Of a DNA stretch of 64,000 nt, positions 51,840-60,251 are shown one piece after another. Source of the stretch: Methylorubrum salsuginis (GTDB taxonomy: Bacteria > Pseudomonadota > Alphaproteobacteria > Rhizobiales > Beijerinckiaceae); the NCBI RefSeq assembly GCF_900114375.1, contig NZ_FOSV01000018.1, forward strand, positions 1 through 64,000, given 5' to 3'. How positions within the stretch are numbered: position 1 is the first letter of the stretch; each line of letters opens with the position of its first letter. Under the pieces are notes generated by a model, which saw nothing but the letters and a program-made list of their open reading frames with translations, ran no database searches and had not been told where the DNA came from. Position numbers and translations under genes: made by a program.

Positions 51840-52356
51840 GCGTTCTGGCTCCCTTGAAGCGCACCCCGTCGGGGGCATCGCGGGTCTTTACGGAGGCCGA
51901 GGACCAGAAAGTTTTCAGTCACGCGAAAAAAATTGGGGTCGGTCATCCCTCAAATGTGACCTTGGCGGCGAACTGGCCCAATGGTCTGCACGGGTGGCTT
52001 GCAGAAGTTGCTGACGCTACCAGTCTGGTATGGGTGGACCCATACCGGACTGAAAGCGCCGGTTCTCCTCTCCACACCCTAAAAGTACCGTCTTGAACCT
52101 AAGTTTACGAACGGGGAGGGCGGCGGTTGGCGACCCAATAAAAAGCCCCGCGCTCGCAAACGGCGCGGGGCGAGTGACGATGGAGTATCCTTGGGAGGAT
52201 ACGCGTTACTCTGCATAATGAATGCCGCACGGCAACGGCTAGTGGTCGAACCGCCAGCCTAAAGCCAAGCTGATGTGCGATAACGCACCTCGGCCTGATT
52301 AATGTAGCCGGGTAAGTTTGCTGGACAGCACCGCTTCGTATCCTAAGACTGTCCGT
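51840..52356. other. 517-bp gap holding a repeat copy and a minus-strand terminator
   Basis: No gene is supported. Positions 52030-52085 carry a partial copy of repeat family R (gaaagcgccggttctcctct). Positions 52145-52171 form a GC hairpin (gccccgcgc and gcgcggggc, 9-base loop) followed on the minus strand by TTTTTATT, a typical intrinsic terminator. The transcript it ends is unclear: the nearest minus-strand gene starts at 52922, so a small RNA or a long 3' end is possible. Confidence 0.5.
52137..52171 (-). terminator. Intrinsic terminator, minus strand
   Basis: A nine-base-pair GC stem (52171-52163 with 52153-52145) with a T-rich run (52144-52137) on the minus strand. It would stop transcripts entering from the 52629-52922 gene side. 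Confidence 0.6.
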
Positions 52357-52611
52357 ATGACCCCGGTGCGCCGCTGCCTCCATAAGGTCGATCATCTCTC
52401 GGCCGTGCCCGATAGCACCGTCGCGGATCGGGTTGATGCCGCCCTTGATGAGCTGGAACAGGCTTACCGCAGGCCAAGCGAGCGCATCGTGGCGCTGGAA
52501 ACCGTCTTGCAGGAAGTCTGCCGCGATCACAGGACCGGCGGCACACCGCTCGGCCGGTTCGTCCAGTCGAGCGTGGAGCGTCGCCAAGAGAAGCTGGCCC
52601 GTTCCGCCTGA
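52357..52611 (+). CDS. Small hypothetical protein
   Basis: An 84-residue frame from ATG 52357 (MTPVRRCLHKVDHLSAVPDS). The body is helical: ADRVDAALDELEQAYRR and RIVALETVLQEVCRDH. A TTG start at 52318 would add 13 residues. No known domain. It is convergent with the next gene. Compositional pattern supports coding; function unknown. Confidence 0.45.
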   Translation: MTPVRRCLHKVDHLSAVPDSTVADRVDAALDELEQAYRRPSERIVALETVLQEVCRDHRTGGTPLGRFVQSSVERRQEKLARSA

Positions 52612-52628
52612 CCGTGCCCGGTCGGGCC

Positions 52629-52922
52629 TCAGTGGGTGGCCTGCCCCTCTGCGGCGGCCTTCCGGTCTTTCTTCTTTTTGCGCAGCTTGGCCGCCTTGAC
52701 CGGCTCGTCGTCGTCCACGGCCCGCTCTGCCAAGGCGAAGCTGTGCAGTTCGCCATGGTCGCCGCTTTGGCCCTCGGCCAACGCATAGAACGCGGCCCGG
52801 ACGACTTCCTTTTTGGTCGCCTCCGGGTGCCGCTCGCGCACGGCGGCGAGGAGCGCCTTGGGTTTCATGCCGGTAGTGGCGACGCCGCGGAGCGTGTTCG
52901 CCAGTTCTTCAATCGAGGCCAT
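52629..52922 (-). CDS. Small hypothetical protein with basic C-terminus
   Basis: A 97-residue protein beginning MASIEELANTLRGVATTG. The first 60 residues look like a compact helical domain (KPKALLAAVRERHPEATKKE, VVRAAFYALAEG), followed by an acidic patch and a lysine-rich stretch (KAAKLRKKKKDRKAAAEG). It might bind nucleic acid. No family recognised. Confidence 0.55.
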   Translation of the reverse strand: MASIEELANTLRGVATTGMKPKALLAAVRERHPEATKKEVVRAAFYALAEGQSGDHGELHSFALAERAVDDDEPVKAAKLRKKKKDRKAAAEGQATH

Positions 52923-53171
52923 ATCGCACCTGTTGCCCCTTGCACCGTTCGGGCGGCGTGGGGTTCTTTCGACGGCCTAGCCTAGCATGACAGTCAAATG
53001 ACAGTCTCCCCGCGTGGATTATGGCTCGGGTGTCACGCTTCTGTGTGCAGGGATCGCCTATGTAGGCCGCAGTTCCTTTCCTGAGACCGGGAACCCACTT
53101 ACGGCGCGTCGTGGCCTCTGCCGCACGCGCCGTTTTCATTGGAGCCTGAGTTATGAGCAGCCGACCGCTAG

Positions 53172-53303
53172 GGGTCGAAACCGGCTGTCAGGTCCGGTTC
53201 GCTAAAGGTCGACCCATATCGGACCGATAGCGCCGGTTCTCCTCTCCACACCTAAACCGAACTAAACGGATGGGCTGCTGGGGGTCGAGAGCAGCAGTTG
53301 GCT
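53172..53303. repeat. Interspersed repeat family R, full copy A
   Basis: About 130 bp that align along their length with 55567-55696. Shared blocks include ggttcgc, gcgccggttctcctctcc, acacctaaaccgaac and cggatgg, flanked at both ends by ggtcgaa-type strings. The rest of 52923-53406 holds no gene. Confidence 0.6.
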
Positions 53304-53406
53304 CAATGCCCAGAAGCGGACGCCGTCTTCCTTGCCGGGCGTTCGCACCATGATCGGGAGCCACATTGCGCAGATCAAAGTTCAAGGGGCGCGTGAAATC
53401 ACGCGC

Positions 53407-55110
53407 TCACCCCGTGAGTGTCTGCAGGCTGATGTTGATCTCGCCTACCCCCTGAGCTGCCGTCTGCATGCTCGACGAGATTTCCTGGGTGACGGCGCTC
53501 TGCTCCTCGACCGCAGAGGCCACGCCCGTCACCATCTCGCGCACAGACCCGATGGCTTGCACCACTGACAGCAACGCTCCGACCACCTCTTCCGAGATCC
53601 CCTGCATGGCGTGGATGTCCCGCGCGATCCGCCCGGTCGCCTGCGTCACTTGGCTCGACAAGTTCTTCACCTCGCTGGCCACCACGGCAAAGCCACGCCC
53701 AGCGTTTCCGGCCCGCGCAGCCTCAATCGTTGCGTTCAACGCCAGCAGGTTGATCTGCTCTCCGACCGCCTGGATGAGTTGGACGACGCCGTTCATCGAT
53801 ACGGCCGCCTCCTTCAGTTTCGCGGTGGAGCGATCAGCGGCGCTGGCCTGTTCGTGGATGGCGTCGACCTCGGAGCGAGAGCGGGTTAAGCTCTGTGCGA
53901 TCTCCCCGATCGAGGCGCTGAGCTCCTCTGAGGCAGAGGCTACGGCCTGCACGTTGATCAGCGTCTGGCTCGACGCGCTGGTCGCTGCGTGCTGGGCTGC
54001 TGTCTTGGCGGTGATGTCCGTGGCGTATTTCACCACCTTGAACGGTTTGCCGTCGTCGTCGAAGATCGGATTATAGCTGGCCTGGATCCAGACCGTTCGA
54101 CCACCCTTTCCCAGACGTCTGAACACGCCGGCCTGATATTCGCCCCGCCGAAGCATATCCCACAGCTGCAAGTACTCTGCCGACTCTGCATCCGACGGCT
54201 CGACGAACGTCCGATGGTGCCGACCGCGCACCTCATCAAGCCGGTAGCCGACGACGTTCAGGAAGTTCTCGTTGGCCTCCAAGATCGTGCCATCCATGCC
54301 GAAGTGGATGACGCCCTGCGACCGGTTGATGGCCGCGATCTGTCCCGCCACGTCGGCCCGGTGCAGCTTGTCCTGCGTCACGTCGGTGGCGAACTTGACG
54401 ACCTTGTACGGCTTGCCTCGCCGGTCGCGGACCGGATTATAGATCGCCTGCAGCCAGAGCTCCCGCCCATCCTTACCGACGCGCTTGTACTCGGCACGCT
54501 GGAACTCGCCGCGCGCCAGCGCCGCCCAGAACTGACGATAGGCTTGGCCGTCGCGCTCGGCGGGTAGGACGAACAGGCCGTGGTGCCGGCCCTGGATCTC
54601 TTCCAAGGTGTAGCCGACGGTGCTGAGGAAGTTGGGATTGGCCGTCAGAATGGTGCCGTCCAAGGCGAACTCGATGGAGGCGCGTGAGCAACTGATCGCC
54701 TGGAGCACAGCCTCCTGATCAAGGCTGTAGCGCTGCTGCGCGGTCACATCGCTCGAGAGTTGGACGACCTTGACAACCCGCCCGGCACGATCGAGCACCG
54801 GGCTGTAGCTGAGCTGCAGCCAAACCTCGTCACCTTGCTTAGTGAGATGCCGCGAGCGTGTTGTGCGACACTCCCCCTGAGCGACGGCGGACCAAAGCTC
54901 CCGTTGCTCTTGACTGGCCGCCTCGTACGGATCGAGCACTACGTCCAGCGAGTGGCCCCGCAACTCTTCCAAGGTGTAGCCGAGTAGATCACGAAAGCGC
55001 GCATTGGCGCTCAGCATTGCACCGGAAGGTGTCAGCTCAACTACGCCCTGGGTGCGCTCTACAGCGTCCAGTAGTGAGTAATCACCGCGGGGGAAGAAAA
55101 GCGGCGCCAT
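53407..55110 (-). CDS. Soluble methyl-accepting chemotaxis protein with three PAS domains
   Basis: A 567-residue chemoreceptor with no membrane helix. Three consecutive PAS domains (about 12-130, 131-252, 253-374), each with a LGYTLEEL/VGYTLEEI/VGYRLDEV block and ending with (V/A)TD-type PAC strands, are followed by an MCP signalling domain. Its tip is INLLALNATIEAARAGNAG and GFAVVASEVKNLSSQVT. It probably senses a cytoplasmic or redox cue via the PAS domains and controls a CheA kinase encoded elsewhere. The C-terminus ends ISLQTLTG with no CheR-binding tail. A monocistronic gene. Confidence 0.92.
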   Translation of the reverse strand: MAPLFFPRGDYSLLDAVERTQGVVELTPSGAMLSANARFRDLLGYTLEELRGHSLDVVLDPYEAASQEQRELWSAVAQGECRTTRSRHLTKQGDEVWLQLSYSPVLDRAGRVVKVVQLSSDVTAQQRYSLDQEAVLQAISCSRASIEFALDGTILTANPNFLSTVGYTLEEIQGRHHGLFVLPAERDGQAYRQFWAALARGEFQRAEYKRVGKDGRELWLQAIYNPVRDRRGKPYKVVKFATDVTQDKLHRADVAGQIAAINRSQGVIHFGMDGTILEANENFLNVVGYRLDEVRGRHHRTFVEPSDAESAEYLQLWDMLRRGEYQAGVFRRLGKGGRTVWIQASYNPIFDDDGKPFKVVKYATDITAKTAAQHAATSASSQTLINVQAVASASEELSASIGEIAQSLTRSRSEVDAIHEQASAADRSTAKLKEAAVSMNGVVQLIQAVGEQINLLALNATIEAARAGNAGRGFAVVASEVKNLSSQVTQATGRIARDIHAMQGISEEVVGALLSVVQAIGSVREMVTGVASAVEEQSAVTQEISSSMQTAAQGVGEINISLQTLTG

Positions 55111-55366
55111 GTCTCATCCCAAAGCGGCTTTACGGAAGTACCTGGCCCTACACGAACCGGAGCACCGCACCACCGCTATACGGATTGCTGATTTATAGAA
55201 TGGGCAGAAAGTGCTTAAAAATGACTTAATATGTGGTATCACATATATGTTATCTTGATTTATGCCGAATGATGACCTGGATTAGGGGAATTGCTATCGA
55301 TTAATACGACTCCTTCGGCCCATGTATGGTTCTGATTGCAAATTTTGCCGAATTAGTGCTGTCCTG

Positions 55367-55537
55367 ATGGCCGGCTGCTTGCTGACGCTCGCCTGCGTGC
55401 AGACGCTGCTGATCGGCGCGGCCAATGCCAGCGTGGGCATTTTCAGCACCAAGCGGGATGAACTCGACGCGCAGACATTACACGCGGGGCAGTACCAAAT
55501 CGTCGGTGCGGTCGCTCGGCTGACCACGGTCGCGTAG
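55367..55537 (+). CDS. Small exported hypothetical protein
   Basis: A 56-residue frame from ATG 55367 with a signal-peptide-like N-terminus (MAGCLLTLACVQTLLIGAANA) followed by about 35 residues (STKRDELDAQTLHAGQY). GC-biased codons support coding. An in-frame ATG at 55322 is possible. The region 55111-55366 upstream is AT-rich and contains no gene. Confidence 0.4.
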   Translation: MAGCLLTLACVQTLLIGAANASVGIFSTKRDELDAQTLHAGQYQIVGAVARLTTVA

Positions 55538-55566
55538 CCCCAGACCAGACGTTCCTAGGGTCCGAT

Positions 55567-55696
55567 TTGGGTCGAAGCGGCTGCCATGGCCGGTTCGCAA
55601 AAGGTTACCCATAGCAGACTGACAGCGCCGGTTCTCCTCTCCACACCTAAACCGAACCACACGGATGGACTGCTATGGGTCGAAAGCAGCGGTTCG
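55567..55696. repeat. Interspersed repeat family R, full copy B
   Basis: Matches 53172-53303 over about 130 bp. It begins and ends with near-identical strings (gggtcgaagcggctg and gggtcgaaagcagcgg), so the unit itself is bounded by a short direct repeat. Confidence 0.6.
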
Positions 55697-55749
55697 AGGC
55701 CACAGGCACAGAGCCGGCTCCTGGCGCAAAACGTTCGTGCACCTCAGGA

Positions 55750-55814
55750 TTTGATTTCCTCATACGGTTTCTGCACGCATTTAAGTGACTGGAAAACGGT
55801 CGTTTTCTGCACAT
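55750..55814 (+). repeat. 65-bp direct repeat, left copy
   Basis: Starts tttgatttcctcatacgg and ends with gaaaacggtcgttttctg then cacat. It matches 59625-59689 at most positions, in the same orientation. The core gaaaacggtcgttttc is itself a near palindrome (tttt and aaaa arms). Confidence 0.65.
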
Positions 55815-55940
55815 GGGATCCGCAAGGCGGAATTGCTGCTGAAGGTGTGAAGCAGGCTGCCAATTGTCGGCGGGTAGCTGAGCGGCGGAAATCTGTTCGG
55901 GGCAGCAGTTAGACCCTGGCCCGCCACACTGAAGGCGCGC

Positions 55941-57392
55941 TCAACTAGCTTTTCGGTGGTCCGCAACGACCTGGTAGGTCTGCGCCGTTCCCTTTCGGGT
56001 GCGCTTGGCGGCGTAGAGCGCCGCATCGGCTTGCCGTAGGAGCACATCACGGTCTTGCGAGGCTGTGCTCGACCACGCGATGCCGATCGTTCCCGTCACT
56101 CGGGCGATGTGACCCTGTCCGTCGATGACGATCTCAAGATCGTGCAGGAGGCGCCGCACCTTCCGATCGAGTCCCACGCGATCAAGATCGGCGGACACTA
56201 CGACAGCAAACTCGTCGCCACCCAGCCGTGCCGGAAAACACCCACCGTCGCAGGCGACACGCAAACGATCGGCGACACAGCGTAATACCGCATCACCAGC
56301 TGCATGGCCAAGAACATCGTTGACGTCCTTGAACCCGTCGAGGTCGATCAGAAGCACTGCCACGTCGTTGTCCGCAGCGGGCGCCTCACGCAGCCGTGCA
56401 TCGAGAACGCAGTGAAACTCCGCTCGGTTGGCCAATTGGGTCAGGTCGTCAGTGCGGGCTTGGTGGCGTAGGCGCTGCTCCAGCTCGTACCGCTCGGTGA
56501 TGTCTTGGATCAGACCAATGAGCGCGACGGGCTTACCATTGGCCAACTCGATCTCGCACGAGCACCGCACGCGCCGCGCGTTGCCTTTGGCGGTTACGAG
56601 GTCGGCATCCATCTCGAACGGTTCGCCCGTGTCCAACGTGCGCATCACCGCAGCGACGAACGTCGAGCGGTCCGGCTCGGGAAAGTGGTTCATGATTTCG
56701 CCGTTCGGCACACCGCCGCTGACCGGTCGCTCGTGGATGGCAAAGACGCCGTCCGACCAAGCGGTAGTCCCCTGCTCGATGTCGTACCGGTACGATCCCA
56801 TCTCGGCCATGCGCTCGGCCTGCTTGAACTGACGCCGCTCGCGCTTCAGCCGTTCAACGACCAGACGGTGCTCCTCGGCAGCCTCGGCGGCGCGTAGTGC
56901 AACGGTCCGAGCCTGGATCAAGGCCTCGGCGACACATGCCAACTGCTCCAGAACCTCCAGGTCGGTCGGTGTTGGCTCGCGTGGCCGCTCGTCGAGGACG
57001 CAGAGCGTGCCGATCGCCACTCGGTTACCGTCGGGCTGCTGGATGCGAACCGGAACGCCCGCGTAGTAGCGGATGTTCGGTGAGCCGGTGACGAACGGGC
57101 TTGCGGCGAACCGAGGATCGAGGCGGGCATCCGCTACGGTGAGCGGCGCGTCGGTCTCGACTACGACTGGGCAGAACGTCTGAGCCCGCACAGTCTCCGG
57201 TGCCAGAGGCCCGCAGCGTGCCTTGAACCACTGACGCTCCGGAGCGATCAGGGTGATCGAGGACATGCTGGTGCCGAGCATGCGTTGTGCGAGCTTGGCC
57301 AGCACATCGAACTCGCGCTCGGGCGGCGTGTCGAGGAGGGCGATCTCAGCCAATGCCTTCTGGCGAAGCGATTCGCGCTGATTGTCCGACAT
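55941..57392 (-). CDS. GAF-PAS-GGDEF diguanylate cyclase
   Basis: A 483-residue soluble enzyme predicted to make c-di-GMP. GAF domain about 20-165 (LDTPPEREFDVLAKLAQRML, GSPNIRYYAGVPVR), PAS about 190-300 (MGSYRYDIEQGTTAWSDGVF), GGDEF about 310-480 with an intact RLGGDEF active site (391-395) and DDLTQLANRAEF, LIDLDGFKDVND. The inhibitory RxxD site normally five residues before GGDEF is absent, so product inhibition is not expected. ATG 57392 is chosen over an in-frame 57428. The EAL gene lies upstream on the same strand. Confidence 0.9.
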   Translation of the reverse strand: MSDNQRESLRQKALAEIALLDTPPEREFDVLAKLAQRMLGTSMSSITLIAPERQWFKARCGPLAPETVRAQTFCPVVVETDAPLTVADARLDPRFAASPFVTGSPNIRYYAGVPVRIQQPDGNRVAIGTLCVLDERPREPTPTDLEVLEQLACVAEALIQARTVALRAAEAAEEHRLVVERLKRERRQFKQAERMAEMGSYRYDIEQGTTAWSDGVFAIHERPVSGGVPNGEIMNHFPEPDRSTFVAAVMRTLDTGEPFEMDADLVTAKGNARRVRCSCEIELANGKPVALIGLIQDITERYELEQRLRHQARTDDLTQLANRAEFHCVLDARLREAPAADNDVAVLLIDLDGFKDVNDVLGHAAGDAVLRCVADRLRVACDGGCFPARLGGDEFAVVVSADLDRVGLDRKVRRLLHDLEIVIDGQGHIARVTGTIGIAWSSTASQDRDVLLRQADAALYAAKRTRKGTAQTYQVVADHRKAS

Positions 57393-57587
57393 GCGCCGCT
57401 CTAACCTACGTGGCCCTGTATAAGCCACGATGCAGCACTGTTTTTATGCTAGGTCGAGTTAAGTAACCGTGAATTAGACCGAAATGCTATCATCCCGTGA
57501 GTTTAGATGGCCCGATTACTGCCCTTTCACCATCGATGTAAAGCCCTCGCTTGTACTTCACATCCCTGCGCTAATTACAGATCGCAA

Positions 57588-58826
57588 TCAGGCGACCATG
57601 GACCGATTAGCTAAACAAGCTGCTTGCAGCGCGGAGAGCGGACCGGGTTTGCCGAGGAGGTAGCCCTGACCCCTGTCGGCCCCGATCAATTTGAGCGTTG
57701 CGAGTTCAGCTGCCGTTTCAATCCCTTCGGCGACGACCTGCGCGCCGGTCTCGCGGGCATAGAACACCATCGCGCTAGCCAAGGCGCGCCGCGCCGGGTC
57801 CGTATCGACCGAGCGGGTGAGGCTCATGTCCATCTTAATCAGGTCCGGAGCCAGTTGCACGATATGCTGCAGACCGGAATACCCCGCCCCGGCGTCATCG
57901 ACGGCGATGCGGACGCCAGCCCGCTTCAGGGGGGCGAGACACGTGTGCAACGCGGGATAGCTCGGAACTGGAGCATGCTCGGTTATTTCGACAATCGTGC
58001 GTGCCGCGAACTCGTTGGGAATCAGCTCGACCAAGCGTCCGGTGAGGACGGCCAGAGGCGAGGCGTTGATCGAAAGCGAGAGCGCGGGAGGTAATTCCGG
58101 AAACATCGCCAGCGTCGTTCGGATCACGGCCAGTTCGAGGTCGATGCCGAGGTCGACCGAGGCGGCATCGGCGAACCACTGGTCCGGCGAGCGGTAGGGT
58201 GTCGGTCGGAAGCGACAGAGAGCCTCGCAACCGGCGATCTGTCCGGTTGGCAGATGGACAATCGGCTGGAAGACAATGTCGTAGTCCTGTGTGGCGATCA
58301 ACGTGGAGAGGGCGGCGTGGACCTGTTGCGTGCCGCGGTGACGCTGCAGGTCTGCATCGACCTGCTTGGCGGCCAACCCGGCGAACACACGCATCGTCGC
58401 CAGATCGCGTTCATTGAGCGATGGGATCGGCCGCGGGCTGAGGCAGCAAAACATCCCGAATGGCGTCCCGTCAGCGAGCCGGATCGGAATGCTGACGTGC
58501 GAGCCGATCGGTACGGCGGAAGTGATCGGCAGGTCGCGGGCGAAGGGTAGCTGAGCGGTGTCTGGGATCAGTTCGGGAAGGCGTCCAGCGAGGATGTGGT
58601 TGCAGTACACATCGTCGAGGGACTGAGAGTCACCCGGTTTGATGAGGTGTTCGAGGCCCGGGGCATCCACGCGGCGGAACACGGTGCGGCCGGCAACAAA
58701 CTCGGAGAAATAGGCGATCTCCATACCCAAGTGGTTGCGGATCGCTACGAGCGCTTCTTGGATCACATCAGCCCCAGCCGCAGCCCTTGCAGCGATCGGG
58801 CGCAAACGTTCGGATGACTGGAGCAT
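57588..58826 (-). CDS. GAF-EAL c-di-GMP phosphodiesterase
   Basis: A 412-residue soluble protein. GAF domain about 10-155 (EALVAIRNHLGMEIAYFSEF, SHVSIPIRLADGTPFGMFCC), then an EAL domain about 180-400 with GCEALCRF (Glu201), LSINASP, VEITEHA, VDDAGAGYSG (usually DDFGTGYS), DLIKMDMSL, EGIETAAEL and QGYLLGKP. The metal and catalytic residues are present, so hydrolysis of c-di-GMP is likely. It lies 195 bases upstream of the GGDEF gene on the same strand; the two may balance each other. Confidence 0.9.
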   Translation of the reverse strand: MLQSSERLRPIAARAAAGADVIQEALVAIRNHLGMEIAYFSEFVAGRTVFRRVDAPGLEHLIKPGDSQSLDDVYCNHILAGRLPELIPDTAQLPFARDLPITSAVPIGSHVSIPIRLADGTPFGMFCCLSPRPIPSLNERDLATMRVFAGLAAKQVDADLQRHRGTQQVHAALSTLIATQDYDIVFQPIVHLPTGQIAGCEALCRFRPTPYRSPDQWFADAASVDLGIDLELAVIRTTLAMFPELPPALSLSINASPLAVLTGRLVELIPNEFAARTIVEITEHAPVPSYPALHTCLAPLKRAGVRIAVDDAGAGYSGLQHIVQLAPDLIKMDMSLTRSVDTDPARRALASAMVFYARETGAQVVAEGIETAAELATLKLIGADRGQGYLLGKPGPLSALQAACLANRSMVA

Positions 58827-59212
58827 AAGTGGCTCTGCGAGCTGGAATGGTTTCCTTTTGTTTTATACCGAACAAAAAAATAGAACGTTAAAATGGATAA
58901 ATCCGCGCTGTTACGCTTCAAAGGGCGAAAGATGATGCCCCCCTGCAGCTGCACGACTTGGTCGACTAGTTGACCCTGCGCGACGACTGCGATGGTCCGT
59001 ACCGGGAGGAGTGAACGGCTAGGCTCCGATCCGCAAGAGGAGCCATGGCAGCAATCCGCTCGACCCGGTTCACACCGTTGTGATGGACTGGACCGCAATA
59101 CGGTCTGCATCGTGCGTGAGACCCTATCGCCGTCCGGCGGAACTCGTCGTAACCGCCGGACGGCATCGAGACTTCAAAAGCCGATACCGAAAACCTCAGG
59201 AGCCGATCAACG
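58827..59212. other. 386-bp gap
   Basis: No supported gene. It would contain the promoter of the minus-strand EAL gene; the first 60 bases upstream of it are AT-rich (ttttgttttataccg, aaaaaaatag). Confidence 0.4.
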
Positions 59213-59311
59213 ATGCAGATGAAGCCCGTTTCCTACGCCATGATCGCCGTGTTCGCCTGTGGCCTTATCGTAACGGTCATTGGCTCGGCGAGAGTGCTGA
59301 TGGGCATCTGA
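59213..59311 (+). CDS. Possible 32-residue single-helix membrane peptide
   Basis: ATG 59213 preceded by CTCAGGAG at good spacing, encoding a peptide with one clear hydrophobic segment (YAMIAVFACGLIVTVIG) and a short positively charged N-terminus. The ribosome-binding site and the compact hydrophobic design support it; nothing else does. Function unknown. From 59312 to 59624 no gene is seen. Confidence 0.3.
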   Translation: MQMKPVSYAMIAVFACGLIVTVIGSARVLMGI

Positions 59312-59624
59312 CGGCACCGTAGCTGGAACAGGGTTTGGACGGCGGGGCGCAAGCTTCGCCGTTTCTGCATCTGCGACCTGCTAGAGCCCTTGGCCGGGTG
59401 AGGCGGATGGCTCGGATACCGGCTGCAGGCAGTCCGCTTGGTCCTGTCGATGATTAGCAGCACGATCAGGATGCCGGCCCAGGTCGAATTCAGTTCCGTA
59501 AGCCGCCTGAATGCGAACGGCCCTGCTGCAGGGCCTGTGGCGATGCCCTATGCCGGTCTCAGGATTTTCAGCCCGCCCATCATAGAACCCCGGCAGCGGC
59601 TCAGCAGCTGCTTTCTGCTACGGT

Positions 59625-59689
59625 TTTGATTTCTACATGGGGTTTCTGCGCATATCTGAGTGACTCGAAAACGGTCGTTTTCTGCACAT
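59625..59689 (+). repeat. 65-bp direct repeat, right copy
   Basis: Same length and orientation as 55750-55814, ending gaaaacggtcgttttctg then cacat. Together they bracket the GGDEF and EAL genes. Confidence 0.65.
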
Positions 59690-59780
59690 TAGTTGCCCTA
59701 TGGACCACACCTCCCAAAATCCTCGACGGCGAGCAGCCTAACGCATTGACGTGGCTGCAAGCTTAACCATACGCCACGTT

Positions 59781-59996
59781 ATGCGCGCGAGTCGGACAGG
59801 CTGGGCAGTCTGCCGCGCGGCCATCGCCGTGGCCGCGCTTTACGTGCTCGTGCTGCATGCTGTGCTCGGCAGTTTGATCGTTCTGGCTACGGCCGACCCG
59901 CTGCATGTCCTCTGTCTGACAGAAGCCACGCAGAGCGATGCGCCGGTCAAAGCCCCCACTGCGCATTGCCAGTTGTCATGCTGCACGACCGCCTGA
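59781..59996 (+). pseudogene. Small membrane/exported protein truncated by the IS3-family element
   Basis: A 71-residue frame from ATG 59781 with a hydrophobic segment (AAIAVAALYVLVLHAVLG) and a Cys/His-rich end (HVLCLTEATQSDAP, HCQLSCC), resembling DUF2946-type proteins. The stop codon TGA at 59994-59996 is exactly the first three bases of the inserted element, so the original C-terminus was lost. A GTG at 59751 is an alternative start. Confidence 0.5.
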
Positions 59997-60027
59997 TCGG
60001 CCCCCACGCGGTGGTCCAAGTTCTAAG

Positions 60028-60224
60028 TTAGTGCAGGGTCGGCCTTTGCTCCACGGATAGCTTGGCCGGCGGAGCCGACCGGGTGAGCGCAGCCGGCCAA
60101 GCGGTGAAGGCCGGCACGAACACCTCCGGGGCTGGCGGCCGGTAGCCGAGCGAGGCGTGCGGGCGCACGCTGTTGTAGTGTCGACGCCAGCTCTCGATCA
60201 CAATCTGTGCCTCCTTGAGCGTGT
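60028..60224 (-). pseudogene. IS3-family OrfB, 3' fragment
   Basis: The end of the IS3 integrase-type transposase: LKEAQIVIESWRRHYNSVRP and ASLGYRPPAPEVFVPAF. It continues exactly where the 5' fragment at 62682-63377 breaks off (EIFYTL then KEAQIV) once the IS66 insert is removed. Confidence 0.85.
60217..60224 (+). repeat. 8-bp target-site duplication of IS66, left copy
   Basis: GAGCGTGT, repeated exactly at 62697-62704 on the other side of the IS66 element. Eight bases is the usual IS66 target duplication. Confidence 0.9.
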
Positions 60225-60251
60225 GTAAGCGCTCGGTGAGAGGCCGGCCGG

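Noticed and set aside
52105..52587. Minus-strand 160-codon open frame
   Set aside because: Crosses a strong terminator hairpin and lies opposite a better small gene; no motif.
53172..55696. tRNA or riboswitch reading of the repeat family R copies
   Set aside because: No cloverleaf or known riboswitch core could be drawn, and copies are not placed consistently before genes.
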